NCBI GenBank assembly: GCA_902702965.1
Contig: CACRXP010000048.1
Span: 650,994-714,993 of the forward strand
Source of the DNA: Spirometra erinaceieuropaei
Lineage: Eukaryota; Platyhelminthes; Cestoda; Diphyllobothriidea; Diphyllobothriidae
Direction of reading: 5' to 3'
Length of the DNA: 64,000 bases
The notes under the pieces are model-generated. The model saw only the letters and a program-made list of their open reading frames with translations. It was not told the origin of the DNA and made no database searches. Within the stretch, counting starts at the first letter, position 1. Every line of letters begins with the position of its first letter. Below are positions 33,401 through 44,073 of the stretch, piece by piece. The position numbers and the translations under genes were made by a program.

Positions 33401-33859
33401 AAAAAACAACAAGATTCGCATGGTCTGTTTCCTGCAGGCACGTTTTCATTAAATTTGATCATAATCCGCCTCCAAAAAACTGCACTTTCATTGGATAGTC
33501 TCGTACTATGACCTATGACAAAGCGTAAGAATGGTAACAAGGGGTAAGGAGCTTCAGAATACATACATATGCTGTTCTCATATACGCTATTTCATTTCAG
33601 TCAAACAAGCTTTACTCGACGCATAGACTTACAGTTTTCAAATAGGAGTAAAGGAAACCAGAGATGTTCCATCTCAACATGTTATTCTCTGAATTGTCGA
33701 CATTAAGTCCAATCCAAACAAATAGTGATCTTACAGCGCATTGACCGAGGGTGTAACTGTCTGGGAAACGCAACCCGTCACCAGGCCGTTTCAGCAATCC
33801 CATGCCCTTAGTCTTCGCAGCAAGATGATGGGACTGCATATTCATATATATCTAAGCAT

Positions 33860-34160
33860 CAGGTGCACGTGACCCAAATACGTTCAAAAAGTCTGCATTT
33901 CCTACAAAACCGCATCATTTTTGTGAAAACCCCGGATGTTTATACACATCCGGATGTAAATAATCGACCTAACAATCGCCTGCGCCCTCTTCCGCCTGCG
34001 GTCTTTGTGATACTCTTGTTTCACCGAACACAGGTCGAGTTTGGAGAAGAGATTGCTGTAAATTCCAAGCCAGTTTCACTTCCATGATAAAGGAACTCAA
34101 ACGCAAGTCACTGTTGCTTCTTTCAACCTGCTGTGGACATCGTCGTTAACAACGATTATT
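33860..34160 (+). repeat. Dispersed repeat T, copy 1 (partners 51.9-52.5 and 53.4-53.95 kb)
   Basis: CGCCTGCGCCCTCTTCCGCC (about 33977) and CTGCTGTGGACATCGTCG (about 34129) match CTGCGTCCTCTGCCACCGCC (about 52178) and CTGCTGTGGATCACACGCTG (about 52324). No terminal repeats or coding motif were identified. Confidence 0.45.
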
Positions 34161-34563
34161 GAACAGTTATGTGTGCGCGAATGAGGAGCAATGCTTTATA
34201 ATTGGTACAAGCTGGTCGAAATCCATGACTTACAAGACTGCCAAATAAGGGGTAATGCGGTTCCCCAGAGATGATAGTGGATAAGCCATCAATGTTGGCT
34301 TTACGCACTCCTTCTCAATTGGGATCTAAGTCGCTCTTGGCATTTTTTCGTTCTCTCTGCATATTCTACACCATGCTTAGATCGGAGCTACCGACAAGAC
34401 GATTTTCGACCGCATTGTCGCTCCTGGGATGCACAAGGATATCAAAGCATTAATACAACCGTGTCTCGGCTATCAACGAAACAAGGCTCAGCGACAGAAC
34501 AAAGTCCGCGTCGGAATCTTTACTGAACCTGATTCGAGACTCGACAGAATCCAAATAGATATG

Positions 34564-35527
34564 TTAGACAAGGTGAACTTAGTCATGAAACGTCAACTAC
34601 AATTCGGAAATGCATTTCCGTTTTGAAAAGATTAATTAACTGGTCACAAAAAGAATGGTCATGCAGCAAAATTCAAGGATGAATCAGATACCTCAGGATA
34701 ACTTCTTGTGAACGACTGCATGCACGAATTACTTCCAGCAAAAAACGATTACTTTGGTATCATACAATTTTCTCATTGATTCTCAAAGCCCACGAAAATT
34801 CAGTCATTATTCATGAAAAAAATGTGTAGAAGTATTCATTCTTTGCTAATTCGTTGGCAAATTACGCCTTCATCCAATGGTATATTCGACGGAAGTGTAT
34901 AATTCGGTTTTAAAAACTTATATAATTCCGAATATTATTGAACCCCACTTACTGTTATAATTGCATGCGGTGTTTCAAGAGCGCAAGCCGTGTTATTTTC
35001 GTGTACAAAGTTCCCTATATTTTTGTTAGGGTATTAAAAGGAGATTAAATGCGCCTCACCAAATTAAGCCGTGAATTTGACGAATATTGTCAACTTTACA
35101 TCCCACATTAGTAAATGCGGATTCATAACGTTGTATGAACGTCCACTTCACGGTATTACAAAATCTCACAAACGAAAGCTTATCAAAATCGCACCGAACT
35201 CGTTTTTTGAATATAGAATTAAAAGTAGACGCAATTTTCTAGCGCATAGGTAAAGGAATTTATAGTTTCATAAATTTTTGTGCATGCAATATAATTGAAA
35301 TTTTAATAACATTGAGAGTAAAAGAGAAAGTTGAATGCTGCCTAAATAGTCAATTTTATCAGCATCGTTGTTTCATGCAATCGAAAATACGTTCATTCAA
35401 AAGAAGACACCCGGAGGTAAATGGATCATTATAGAATTATGCAAGATGGTGGTGAAATTTACTACCGTATTTAATTAATCTTTTTGAATTTTCCGCCGAC
35501 ATTTTATGAGTCCGTCAAATAATTGTA
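34564..35527. mobile_element. TIR-family element, about 964 bp
   Basis: Left end GACAAGGTGAACTTAGTCAT then GAAACGTCAACTACAATTCG and GATTAATTAACTGG; right end TTAATTAATCTTTTTGAATT then TTCCGCCGACATTTTATGAG and TCCG...TTGTA. The interior has CCTCAGGATAACTTCTTGTGA, corresponding to the CGCAGGCTGCCGGCTTTCG region of other copies. Non-coding. Confidence 0.6.
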
Positions 35528-36029
35528 GGTTATTTGGCTCTGTCCAACAGTTGCTCCTGTCTCCTCACCTGTGTGGATCTTTTCACTAGGTGACCATAAC
35601 GTTCGCCGTCATGGTTGTCTCTCAGTAGATAAAGACGTTCAACATCCAGCGCAGAACTCGCGAAGTCATCATGTGCTGATGTCCCGGACACATCTTCGGT
35701 CTATACTCGTAGTGCTTCTTCACCGTACCATCCTCTATTTTCCATCTTGTTTATGCCCTTTTTCTCAATTTCCGCTGCCATTGACTTAAACCTTCTTATA
35801 AATGCCAAGTACGAAATCAGAATTGTTATCCGCTTTTAACTTTTTATCTTCATTAATAACCTTCAGTGGGCATTACATTCATTTTCCTGACCGTCCATTA
35901 CTCATTTTTAAAATTCCACATATTCTTCCGGGGCGTTCTAGCACGCCTTCCGGGCTCGGTGGTACTGCTCCAAGGTGTCAGACTAACTTGGCTTTACCTT
36001 TACTGGTTGTTTCGATAAACAGACACAGA

Positions 36030-36185
36030 GTCGTGCTGTACCGCACTTTTTTGCGACCATTACACTTATCTGCGAATATCTGTGATGATGGTTTCGAGTA
36101 AGAATCCGAAATGGCGGGCCAGAAACGTACTTGTTCCAGTGATCGCATCTTCGTCTTATGGAAACAGACCCGTTGTAGTTTCGTT
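36030..36185 (+). repeat. Short repeat tail with a hammerhead-like motif, copy 1
   Basis: TTATCTGCGAATATCTGTGA, GATGGTTTCGAGTAAGAATC, CGAAATGGC and TTGTTCCAGTGATCGCATCT match 53080-53175 and, in part, 43575-43655. A GC-richer segment (about 35560-36030) precedes it. The motif order TGATGA - hairpin - GAAA resembles a hammerhead core, but the conserved C before TGATGA is G here and an extra base precedes the hairpin. Confidence 0.45.
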
Positions 36186-36254
36186 ATAGGGCGGGTGTTA
36201 TAGAACTTCAAGTCGTTTGGGGCTAGATTATTAATATGTACACAATTACCAATA

Positions 36255-36713
36255 TACCGTAGATGGGCTAACTCATACCGTACACGGAAATTTGGAAATG
36301 CATTTCCGTTTGCATACGATTAATTAGGTGTGGTAGCAAAACCAATCATTACGCAGCATAATTCTCTAATAACGCGGTTACCTCAGACTACCGGCTGCAT
36401 GCGCAAATCACGCTCTGTAAAAAGAACACTTAATCAGAATACGTCTCTTTCACTTATTGTCGATGTCCTTAAAATTAGATTATTTTTCATTTAAAAAATG
36501 CATAAGACATATCTATACTTTTTGCTGAGTATGATGTCTACAGAAGATTAAGAATAAGTACATTGACAATCGAAATAAAATAGGTCAAGTCTGATATGTT
36601 ATAGGATAATACAGCAATATATTCAGTATTGAAAATTCACCTAAGTTATTCTTTCTAATCGAAAACGCATTTCAATTTAGGCTAGCATTTTATGAGGACG
36701 GTCGCTCACCGTA
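36255..36713. mobile_element. TIR-family element, short form, 459 bp
   Basis: Left end TACCGTAGATGGGCTAACTC; right end AATCGAAAACGCATTTCAAT, GCTAGCATTTTATGAGGACG, then GTCGCTCACCGTA. The right end fits the second subfamily (TACAGTGAGTGACC...), the left end the first, so this may be a hybrid or recombined copy. TA is present at both borders. Interior CTCAGACTACCGGCTGCATG is shared with other copies. Confidence 0.62.
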
Positions 36714-36719
36714 CTGCAT

Positions 36720-37385
36720 AAGTGCATGATTGCATACACTCGTATGGTTTGAAGGCAAATGCGTGCTTTTTAAATATAGTTCTCCAGCCCAAGGCTCATG
36801 CATCTTGTCAGAAACTTTTTCTAACTAGCAGAAAATCTAAAGGAGCTCGTTAGAATGCTCTACATGAAGCAAAACTGATTCCATCAGTATTTTTTATTTT
36901 TCTCCCCAAAAGAGCATTATCTGCGTTTAAGAAGTTTGTGATTTTGTTTTAATTTTTCCAGATCGTGAAATGTCCACACAAAATTATCGTACTTGTCCGT
37001 CTAGTAATTTTTCCCCTGGATTACGCAACACAGATCAAGAAGACAACAAGTTTGAAGATTGCCGCTATTACGCTTTACGCAGACAAATAGAAATGACTTG
37101 TAAAGCGCAATTAAACCCGCCCAAAAAGGGGATGAACACTAACTGCAAAAATTCCTACAGCGGATGTTGATTTGCAAAATGGATGTATAAAACTAATATA
37201 ATAAACCAATCAGAAAAAGCATACAATACCAGTTCAAATGACTGAAAAGGTCTCATGCATGAAGATTTTACACGTGCAGGCAGGTAAACAGAAATAGTGA
37301 CAAATTATGCATTGCCGAGTCGATCATTTTGGCGTCAGATTACCTTTTCCTGAGTCCAATTGCAGGGGCGTTGTCAAAACTTAGT
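36720..37385. other. No recognisable feature
   Basis: AT-rich sequence. A 66-codon open frame at 36970-37170 has no motif and no second copy. Confidence 0.3.
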
Positions 37386-37406
37386 CAATACACCGAAGGC
37401 GGAGGA

Positions 37407-37434
37407 GGGTGGGGTTGGTGGGGGGAGGTGGGGG
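37407..37434 (+). other. Potential G-quadruplex
   Basis: Four G runs (37407-37409, 37411-37414, 37420-37425, 37430-37434) are separated by loops of 1, 5 and 4 bases, meeting the usual four-run rule. It stands out in an AT-rich window and lies just upstream of the GC-rich dispersed repeat at 37435-37740. Confidence 0.6.
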
Positions 37435-37740
37435 CGGTTGGCACGACCGAACCCGCATCTGAACGCATCACAACGTCCCCTGATTGACAACAAACAGGTT
37501 AATGAATTTTTCGAATAGCAATAACAACAATTGAAAGAAAATCGAATGCTGGGCAGCCATGTACATGACCTGTTTCCCGGCGGGAACGCAGGCGCACCTA
37601 CCGTCAGGGAGCCAGGCGGCAAAGACCTGTCAGCGCACACTACGCTACGAGTTGTACGGCTTGTTGAATCATGGAAAAGAAGATGCACAAACACACACGC
37701 ACTCAAGGCCTCTGAGCAAATCGCACAGCCAGTATTTGCT
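37435..37740 (+). repeat. Dispersed GC-rich repeat, copy 2 (partner at 4485-4800)
   Basis: Shares the GCATCT start, an AACAACAA-like tract, and CACCTACCGTCAGGGAGCCA (about 37594) with the copy at 4.5 kb. Open frames through it differ between the copies and are not called. Confidence 0.5.
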
Positions 37741-37749
37741 TCTATGCGC

Positions 37750-38197
37750 ATACTTTTTGCTTATGTGATATTTTTAAATAAATGAAGACAGACGCACAAA
37801 AAGACAGTTTATCCGCCATCGAGAAGCATGACCTGCAGTCGGTTTATTGTACTGCTTACGTTGATTCAGCAAATGCGGCTAACGTTGTCCTGTCGGAAGG
37901 TCTTGGAAACGTGTAGGTCATATTACTGCGACTCTTTCCTAAACACTATCTACCATTGTTCCTTATTATTTATTTTAGTCTCTGGTTCGCCTACGAGCGA
38001 ATTTTACATCGCAATCTGGATTTATATGCATGGGGGACTATGCACGGCAGCAGTGTAAAATGTAACGAATTTTTTTACCATTGCATGAACTTTCGTGCAA
38101 TAAGAGTGCACTGGCATTGTAGTCCTGGATAGCCAGTATTTATTTGGAAATAGAAACCGTAGATCTTTCATTTACATTTAATTTTGATGATATTGGC
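37750..38197. other. No recognisable feature
   Basis: Nothing beyond short unsupported open frames. Confidence 0.3.
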
Positions 38198-38310
38198 TTT
38201 AAGTGAGTGACTGATTTCATGAAATGTTGGCCGAAGTTCTGGTATTCTGAATTTCTGAAATTAAGATTAGAAAGCTTTTTTGTGGTTGCTGTAAAATTCT
38301 TATCTTCCGG
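38198..38310 (+). mobile_element. Solo left end of a TIR-family element (second subfamily)
   Basis: AAGTGAGTGACTGATTTCAT, GAAATGTTGGCCGAAGTTCT and GATTAGAAAGC match the left end at 48712 (CAGTGAGTGCCCGATATCAT). Downstream to about 38500 some interior similarity remains (CGGTCCTATACATTCAAATA), but no right end was found. Confidence 0.5.
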
Positions 38311-38509
38311 CACGATACACTTATATGGGGGACGTAGATGGATAGGGGCTTTAGAATTTACTTTCTTTTCATCTTTCTGTTAAAAGCGTAGTCGGCAATT
38401 AATGGCCGCTTAGTAGCGTGCATTTTCACATTGATTGTCTACGGTCCTATACATTCAAATATGTTTTATTAATCTTATTTACAAACATGTGCCTTTTACT
38501 CGAGACGTA

Positions 38510-39116
38510 GAAATTTTTCGGTCTGTACACATATTTTACCCGACGAATGTGTATATTAAGGTTTTGAACAATCTTTCCACAACCCATTAATTTTCGAACC
38601 TGTTTAGATATTGCATTAGCGTTTGCCGGTTTTTAATGTGAAAAGCGCATTCCTCCCTCGTAAATAAATTGAAATATTCATCTTTGCCTTTAAGGAGATA
38701 GTATATAGAGTTTATTAAATTTCGCAGTGAATGCAGACTATGTTGCCCATTTTTTAAGGAGCATCTGCAAACGCACATGTACGGCTCTTTACGCATACCC
38801 GTCGCAAGGGATTAAAAAGCTGATATCAAAACGTTTATTTAAACGAAAATGTCCCATTTTGCAGGGTATATAATTCGTTAAAAAATTCACTTCCTAGGGA
38901 ACAAGTAACAAACAGTTTAAATTGTGCCAGTTTTCTGCAGGGTATATTTAATTGAATATGACTGTTAAAAATGAATGTAAAAACGCGTGCACACTACGTG
39001 GTGATTGTTGCGGAGTTTGAATTCTGCCAGAGGCCGAAAAGACGTAAAGCCAAAAAGACTGAAAGACTACAGAATTACACGGCATGTTAAACACCATTAC
39101 CACATCGATATAGGCA
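38510..39116. other. No recognisable feature
   Basis: AT-rich, with no supported gene or repeat. Confidence 0.3.
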
Positions 39117-39275
39117 AAGAAGACTGAAATGTTTATTTCCGGCTTATTAGTCGTCGTCAGCCAGTCATACCTAACCACGAAGTATGGAACATCCGGGGCT
39201 CCAACTCGCGACCCGTTTGTTAGAATTCCACGCCTCCAGCCACTGGGCTACGTTGCCTTGACGTTTTCGATCGGG
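39117..39275 (-). repeat. tRNA-derived SINE, family S, copy 2 (head part)
   Basis: On the minus strand: GTAGCCCAGTGGCTGGAGGC (A-box region), CGCGAGTTGGAGCCCC (B-box region), TGGTTAGGTATGACTGGCTG, ACGACTAATAAGCCGGAAAT. It faces copy 3 at 39340 head to head. The 3' half seen in the other copies is not recognisable beyond the GGAAAT. Confidence 0.72.
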
Positions 39276-39339
39276 AATATAAAGTGGTGCCGTGCGATCG
39301 GTGACCGCCCTCTACCATTGTATATTCCGGATCTAAACC

Positions 39340-39585
39340 GACACGGCCACGGGCTGGTGTCTCAGTGGTTACAGGCGTGGACTTCAAATAAACAGCTCGT
39401 GAGTTCGAGTCTCAAGACTTTCACAATTCGGGGTTAGGTATGACTGGTTGACGACGGCTAATAAGCCAGAAATGGCCATTCTAGTCTTTCTTGCCTTTGT
39501 CTGTAATGTCATTCTGTCTATATCATGCGCCGCTGTGCGGCTGCTGGTTGGAGTTGGAAGAGAGCCCATAAGGCACAACGGAACG
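39340..39585 (+). repeat. tRNA-derived SINE, family S, copy 3
   Basis: TGTCTCAGTGGTTACAGGCG (A-box region, 39358-39377), GTGAGTTCGAGTCTC (B box, about 39400-39414), GGGTTAGGTATGACTGGTTG, GACGGCTAATAAGCCAGAAA, TGGCCATTC and a 3' part ending GAGCCCATAAGGCACAACGG. This is the most complete of the three copies and defines a unit of about 240 bp. Confidence 0.75.
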
Positions 39586-39589
39586 AATA

Positions 39590-39940
39590 AGTTCCTTATG
39601 AACTATCGGTCAGCGCCAATTACTATATCAACCCCACCTTAATAATCCTTCATAATTGGAGACACCTTTTAGACTTTCGGCCAAAATTTTATCAAGTCGG
39701 TGAATTACTCTATGGAAATACTTTGCATATTTAGGAATTATTCGAAAGCTTACATTTATAAGTAATGTGGGTTGTTTGCGCCACCTCGTACACATACGTT
39801 GGCCACGCCTACATTTTAAAGCCTTAAGGGACAAGCAGTAGTTTTTTTCGTCAAACATACCTTGGCATGATTTGCAGTTGGTAGGTTGCCTCATAAAATA
39901 TAAATCGAATTTCCCACATGCGTTGCTCTTTCCACAATAG
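39590..39940. other. No recognisable feature
   Basis: Region between the SINE and the broken 3' edge of the gypsy element. The 88-codon minus-strand frame here has four cysteines but no recognisable domain. Confidence 0.3.
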
Positions 39941-40960
39941 TCATAAATTTGGGTTGCACGACTGAGTATTAAGGAAATGCCGGAAATGCTTCACAGTCAG
40001 GTAAGTGGCAAGTACTTCACGGCCAAAGGTACTGTAGCGTGTCTCAGCTGGTAAGAGCTTTTTGGAGAAAAAGCCAAGTGGTCGAGTCGAACCAGCAATG
40101 CGTTGTTGAAGGACTGCACTTACGGCTACGGTCGAATCATCTACCATCAGAGACAGCTGAGCTTCGGGAGCGGGATGTGTGAGTAAGGTAGCATCAGCAA
40201 GGGAATTCGTGCTTCTCTCAAAAGCTGTCAGTGCTTCACCAGTTAGCTCGAGGGGACCTTTGGGACAAGAAAGCATGTTGGTGAGCGGCAGCATGAGGTC
40301 AGCAGAGTTTGGTAGGAACCGACAGTAAAAATTGACCATGCCGAGGAATCGCTGTAACTGACGCTTGGAAGTTGGAGGAGGAAAATTACGAACTGCTTCA
40401 ACCTTGGAGGGGAGGGGACGCAAACCTTCAGACTCGACCTTATCGCCAAGGAACTCCAGCGAAGGCACACCCATCACGCACTTGGAGGGGTTGATGACAA
40501 CGCCAAACTTGTCAAGGCGGTCAAACACCAAGGAAAGGTGTTCTTTGTGTTCTTCTTCATTCCGGCTGGCCATCAAGAGGTCATCAATGTAGGCGTACAC
40601 AAAGGGTAGGCCACGTAAGACATGGTTAATGAACCTTTTGAACTTTTGAGCGGCATTACGAAGACCAAACAGCATGCGGACGAACTCAAATAGACCGAAG
40701 GGTGTGGTGACGGCGGTTTCAGGGATGTCCGCAAGGGCGACTGGACTCTGATGAAAAGCACTCGCCAGATCAATCATCGAGAAAACTGCTTTGCCGAAAA
40801 GGGCTCCAACAATGTCCTGAAGATGAGGCACAAGGTAGCGATCAGGAATGGTAGCGCTGTTGAGGGCACGATAGTCGCCACTGGATCGCGAGTCGCCTGA
40901 TGTTGCCTGGGGCACCACGTGCAGTGGAGACGCCCGAGGGCTCTCGGAAGGTCGAATTAT
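39941..40960 (-). pseudogene. Gypsy pol: reverse transcriptase and start of RNase H
   Basis: After the nonsense codon at 40961-40963 the same frame runs on with IIRPSESPRASPLHVVPQA, DYRALNSATIPDRYLVPHLQ, FSMIDLASAFHQSPV, TTPFGLFEFVRMLFGLRNAA, FVYAYIDDLLMAS (the catalytic YIDD), FLGDKVESEGLRPLPSKVEA, a connection segment with RFLGMVNFYCRFLP, and YSTFGREVLATYLTVKHFRHF (start of RNase H). Catalytic aspartates are kept. The reading is open for 325 codons from the first ATG at 40918. Length stops short of the full pol, whose RNase H remainder and integrase are absent. Confidence 0.88.
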
Positions 40961-41630
40961 TCACAATTGCAGCATGTGTTCAAACTCCGCCTTTGCGTCC
41001 TGAAAACGCTCCGGTGATAGTCGTCTCGGTCGAGCAAACAGGGGAGGACATGAGGTGCGGATGTGGTGCACAACATCCTTTTGAACTTTACCACTGCGAA
41101 TCTGTGGGTTAATTATGTTGGGATGACTAAGCAGCAGTTGCCGAAAAGGACTAGCAATATCCGTATTCAGGACAGATAATTTGGTGGGGGCAGTAAAGAG
41201 AGTTAGTCCACGAAAAAACAAACCGGTAGTGCGGTCGAGGAGACGGGCACGTTGGCAGTCAACAAGGAGTTCGAACTCGGCAAGCACGTCCGAGCCGATG
41301 ATTGCATGAGGGACATCAACAATCAAAATATCCAGGTAAATAACCGACGAAGGCCAATGTTCAGGATGAGGGACGACTGTCAAAAGTGGGAACGAGGGAA
41401 CAGTTAACAGCTTGAAGATGAAGACCAGGGCTAGGGAAACGACGATCAGCTGCAGTTGGGGGAACAACACTGATTTGGGCTCCAGTGTCCACAAGAAAAC
41501 GTCTGCGAGTCGCAGTGTCGGAAACATAGAAGGTGCGACCAGAGCCGGAACAGCCAGAAAAAACGGTCGCATCTATTCTCTGGCTGACTGGTTTCCCTGT
41601 TTCGGTTAAAAAGTGCAGGGTGAGGAACAA
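40961..41630 (-). pseudogene. Gypsy pol: aspartic protease and linker to reverse transcriptase
   Basis: The protease has FLVDTGAQISVVPP (about 41495-41454) with the D-T-G active site. Near 41370 the frame shifts; the other frame then gives IIGSDVLAEFELLVDCQRAR, the C-terminal protease landmark, and RLSPERFQDAKAEFEHMLQL just before a TGA at 40963-40961. A glycine codon (GGA to TGA) at this point would be expected from related sequences (ML.LGIIRPS), so a single base change is likely. Gag is in another frame upstream. Confidence 0.8.
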
Positions 41631-41665
41631 TGACGAGCCTTTACGCCGAAATTAGTGTGATACCA

Positions 41666-42376
41666 TCAAGTATCAGCAGTCCGAGGTCGCGAACAAGAAC
41701 GACGACGGCTGCGTGAGCGACTGAAAGCTATGCGGTCGAGCTGTATTTTAAGGGAGGCCATGTCATCTGCCATGGCCGAAACCTGTTTCAATAAATTTTC
41801 ATTCACTGACGATGAAGATGAGGAGATCTTGGCAACGGAAGGTGGCTGGAATCGCTGCACCTCTATTATTCGATCCGCCATCTCAGCCAGCTGTGAGACC
41901 GTAAGGTCTTCAGAGGCGGAAGCCATGATCGTTTGAACATCTGCGGGCAGACGTTCTAGGAAAATCTCCCTGACAAATGTATCGTCTACTTCCATGTCTC
42001 CAAAGAGAGATCGCATTCGACGTAGAAGCTCTGAAGGCTTCCAATCACAGAGTGACTCCTCCTTAAGTAATTGGTGATACCGCTGTCGGTCCGATACTGA
42101 ATTAAGTCGTAGAATTTCCGCCTTTAACGTGGAGTAAGGAGCATCAACAGGAGGATTAGCTAGCAAGGACTGAACTTGAGAGATGACACTATCGGGGAGG
42201 AGCTCCACAAGTTTGTGGTATTTTGCTAGTTCCTTGGTAAGGTTGGCAGAATAAAAGGTTAATTCTATGCGGATGAAGTAAAGTTCTGGAGCGTGTTGCC
42301 AGAATTTAGGCAAGGTAAAATTGATTGCATGAAGGAACTGGGCGGGGACATCAAGTTGTTGATTGAAGTGAGACAT
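41666..42376 (-). CDS. Gypsy gag-like capsid protein
   Basis: 236 open codons, starting MSHFNQQLDVPAQFLHAINF. Capsid-like landmarks in order: LPKFWQHAPELYFIRIELTF, HKLVELLPDSVISQVQSLLA, PPVDAPYSTLKAEILRLNSV, SDRQRYHQLLKEESLCDWKP, SELLRRMRSLFGDMEVDDTF, REIFLERLPADVQTIMASAS, ADRIIEV. It ends in a serine/arginine-rich tail (about 15 residues of SRSR-type repeats) that could bind RNA; no CCHC zinc knuckle is present. The start ATG is chosen because the capsid landmarks begin immediately after it. Protease lies downstream in a different frame, so expression would need a frameshift, or the frame change is damage. Confidence 0.82.
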   Translation of the reverse strand: MSHFNQQLDVPAQFLHAINFTLPKFWQHAPELYFIRIELTFYSANLTKELAKYHKLVELLPDSVISQVQSLLANPPVDAPYSTLKAEILRLNSVSDRQRYHQLLKEESLCDWKPSELLRRMRSLFGDMEVDDTFVREIFLERLPADVQTIMASASEDLTVSQLAEMADRIIEVQRFQPPSVAKISSSSSSVNENLLKQVSAMADDMASLKIQLDRIAFSRSRSRRRSCSRPRTADT

Positions 42377-42790
42377 AATAAGAGACAGATGGCAAAATAT
42401 CAGAATTCGTGAGGAAAGTAAATGTAAATTGGATAGCTATTCACAAACAAAAAAACGCTAAATCTTATGCAGTACAACAGAAAGGTATAGTCTGCGTTAA
42501 CGGCGGGAGTTATCAATGTCGTAAGAGGTAATGTTCTCACGAAATAGCGAGTTATATCTCACTAGCCCCTAGCCTTAAAGGCAGCAAGTAAAACGGAACA
42601 GTGAATAATATAGATATTTTGAACGTTAAGAAAACTGAACAATTGAACACGCTAGCAAGGCGGGTTGTACAGGTGTGTCGTTTCTCGTCACATTCAAACA
42701 AGCAATCGGGTCAAAGAAAATGGGAGTAAGTTGTCAAAGGTAAATTAGTCAGGTACCTCACCACATGGTTATCATACAGCGTATGTCTAC
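42377..42790. other. 5' flank of the gypsy fragment; no LTR recognised
   Basis: If an LTR or leader remains it should be here (upstream of gag on the minus strand), but I cannot find a second copy or a tRNA primer-binding site. Confidence 0.35.
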
Positions 42791-42794
42791 ATAA

Positions 42795-43686
42795 ATTTAA
42801 TTACCCCAAGTTGCGGCCTTTCGAACGAAGTTTTGTCCGTTTGAATGCAAATGCCGCACTCTGTATCAAATGAATACATTAAAAGGAGACATTTTTCCCA
42901 TTGGTTTTTTTATATTGCATACGAAATATTATACGAATATTCAGTCCTTTGCTCATTCGATGGAACACTATGTTTTCTTTCACTATTTACTGGGAAAAAG
43001 TGGATGATTCGGTTTTTAAACTTTCCTAATTTCCGAATATTTTTTCTAACACTATTAGCCCTTACACTTGCGTTTTTTAATCTCCAAACTACAATATTCA
43101 TATATGCTGCGTGCAGAAAACCATATGTTTCTCCACGGTATTGGAAGAAAAAAATGGGTATCATAAAACTTATCAGTGTATTTGAGCCATATTGGTGATT
43201 TTACAGGACAATTTCGTAGATGCGACTACATTAAGTTTTATAAATGGACATTTGGCGATATTAAAGAATCTAAAATTTAAAATTTTTCAAAACTAGATTA
43301 TGTCCTTCTTTTGAATACAAGATTTGAAGTAGGTGTAAGTTCCTACGAAATAAGAAAAATAGTGAATATTGTGATTTATTCTTTGCATAAATATAATTGC
43401 ATTTTAAGCGCATCAGCAATCAATTAGTAAGAGGCATGTTGTATAAGTAGTTATTATTTACAAAGTATATGCTTTTCATGCTGTAAAATATCCGCTCAAA
43501 CGTCCGGCATCCTAAACTAACTGATTTATTAGAATAAAACGCTGCACGCTGATCAATTGTCGATTAAAAGCTTTTTTGTCTTTGATGACGTAATCGAGCA
43601 GGAATCCGAAACGTCAGGCTAATAAAGCTATTGTCCCGGCGATCGTGTCTCATTTTTCAATATCTCGAGTTGGCCCACCTACTGCA
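42795..43686. mobile_element. TIR-family element, left end lost, carrying a nested repeat tail
   Basis: The right end CGAGTTGGCCCACCTACTGCA matches the family terminus. Interior similarity to 13.35-14.04 kb is clear (GCGGCCTTTCGAACGAAG at 42811, AGAAAACCATATGTTTCTCC near 43116, GTATTTGAGCCATATT near 43178 against GGATTTGAGCCATATT near 13868). A repeat-tail fragment (43575-43655) interrupts the right TIR region. Two overlapping open frames (117 and 84 codons) run through AT-rich element DNA and are not genes. Confidence 0.6.
43575..43655 (+). repeat. Short repeat tail with a hammerhead-like motif, copy 2
   Basis: TTTGATGACGTAATCGAGCA, GGAATCCGAAACGTCAGGC, TAATAAAGC and TTGTCCCGGCGATCG match copies at 36030-36185 and 53080-53175. 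Nested inside the TIR element ending at 43686. The conserved C of a hammerhead core is T here. Confidence 0.5.
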
Positions 43687-43880
43687 CATCTGTCACATTT
43701 TCGCTTACTCAAAAGGAATATGAACGTTGATTTGTTTTATAATTTAACAGTACTTTAACATTTAAAAAGCATACCTTAATTGACTTCTACATGTAACTTT
43801 CTTATGTCCGCTTAATAAGACTGGCCACTCTGTCCACGTACCGGAGGGAACGTCTTTATTTCCGATATCTTACTGAATAG

Positions 43881-44073
43881 AATGCAAGCGATTCCCGAAC
43901 TTTCAGAAGACCTTCCGTACACAGCCAACAGCAAAACACAATTCCGAATGATGATTCAGCCTCAGCCAGTACTTCGTGCATGCTTCCTTATAAATAACAC
44001 TGAAGCAGCCGAAATCGTAAGACTCGAATGTACTCTTATTTTTTCACGCATTGACTGCAACGTTCTTCTGAAG
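43881..44073 (+). CDS. Exon block A, locus L3
   Basis: Bounded by an acceptor (TTACTGAATAG, ends 43880) and a good donor (CTGAAG|GTAAAC). One base plus 64 open codons: MQAIPELSEDLPY, QFRMMIQPQPVLRACFLINN, EAAEIVRLECTLIFSRIDCN, VLLK. Compare FQM(T/N)TQxxPII..CF and AC(N/S)VTYS.I in the L1 and L2 copies. Cysteine spacing (16) matches L2, and the 3' phase (0) matches the 5' phase of block B. The frame is undamaged. Function unknown; no signal peptide or membrane segment is visible in this exon. Confidence 0.58.

Larger units (their letters stand above)
39941..42376 (-). mobile_element. Ty3/gypsy-type LTR retrotransposon fragment
   Basis: Gag, protease, reverse transcriptase and the start of RNase H follow in order on the minus strand. 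Integrase and the rest of RNase H are missing: similarity stops after FRHFL, just before a stop at 39941. I found no LTR pair or primer-binding site next to either edge. Damage is light inside (one nonsense codon and one clear frameshift in pol), so this is one of the younger elements in the window. Confidence 0.85.

Noticed and set aside
35672..35700. CTGATGTCCCGGACACATC resembling a hammerhead stem II region
   Set aside because: No GAAA follows the hairpin and the CTGATGA core is incomplete.
42845..43198. 117-codon plus-strand and 84-codon minus-strand frames
   Set aside because: Both lie within the interior of a TIR-family element; the related copy at 13.35-14.04 kb does not preserve either frame.
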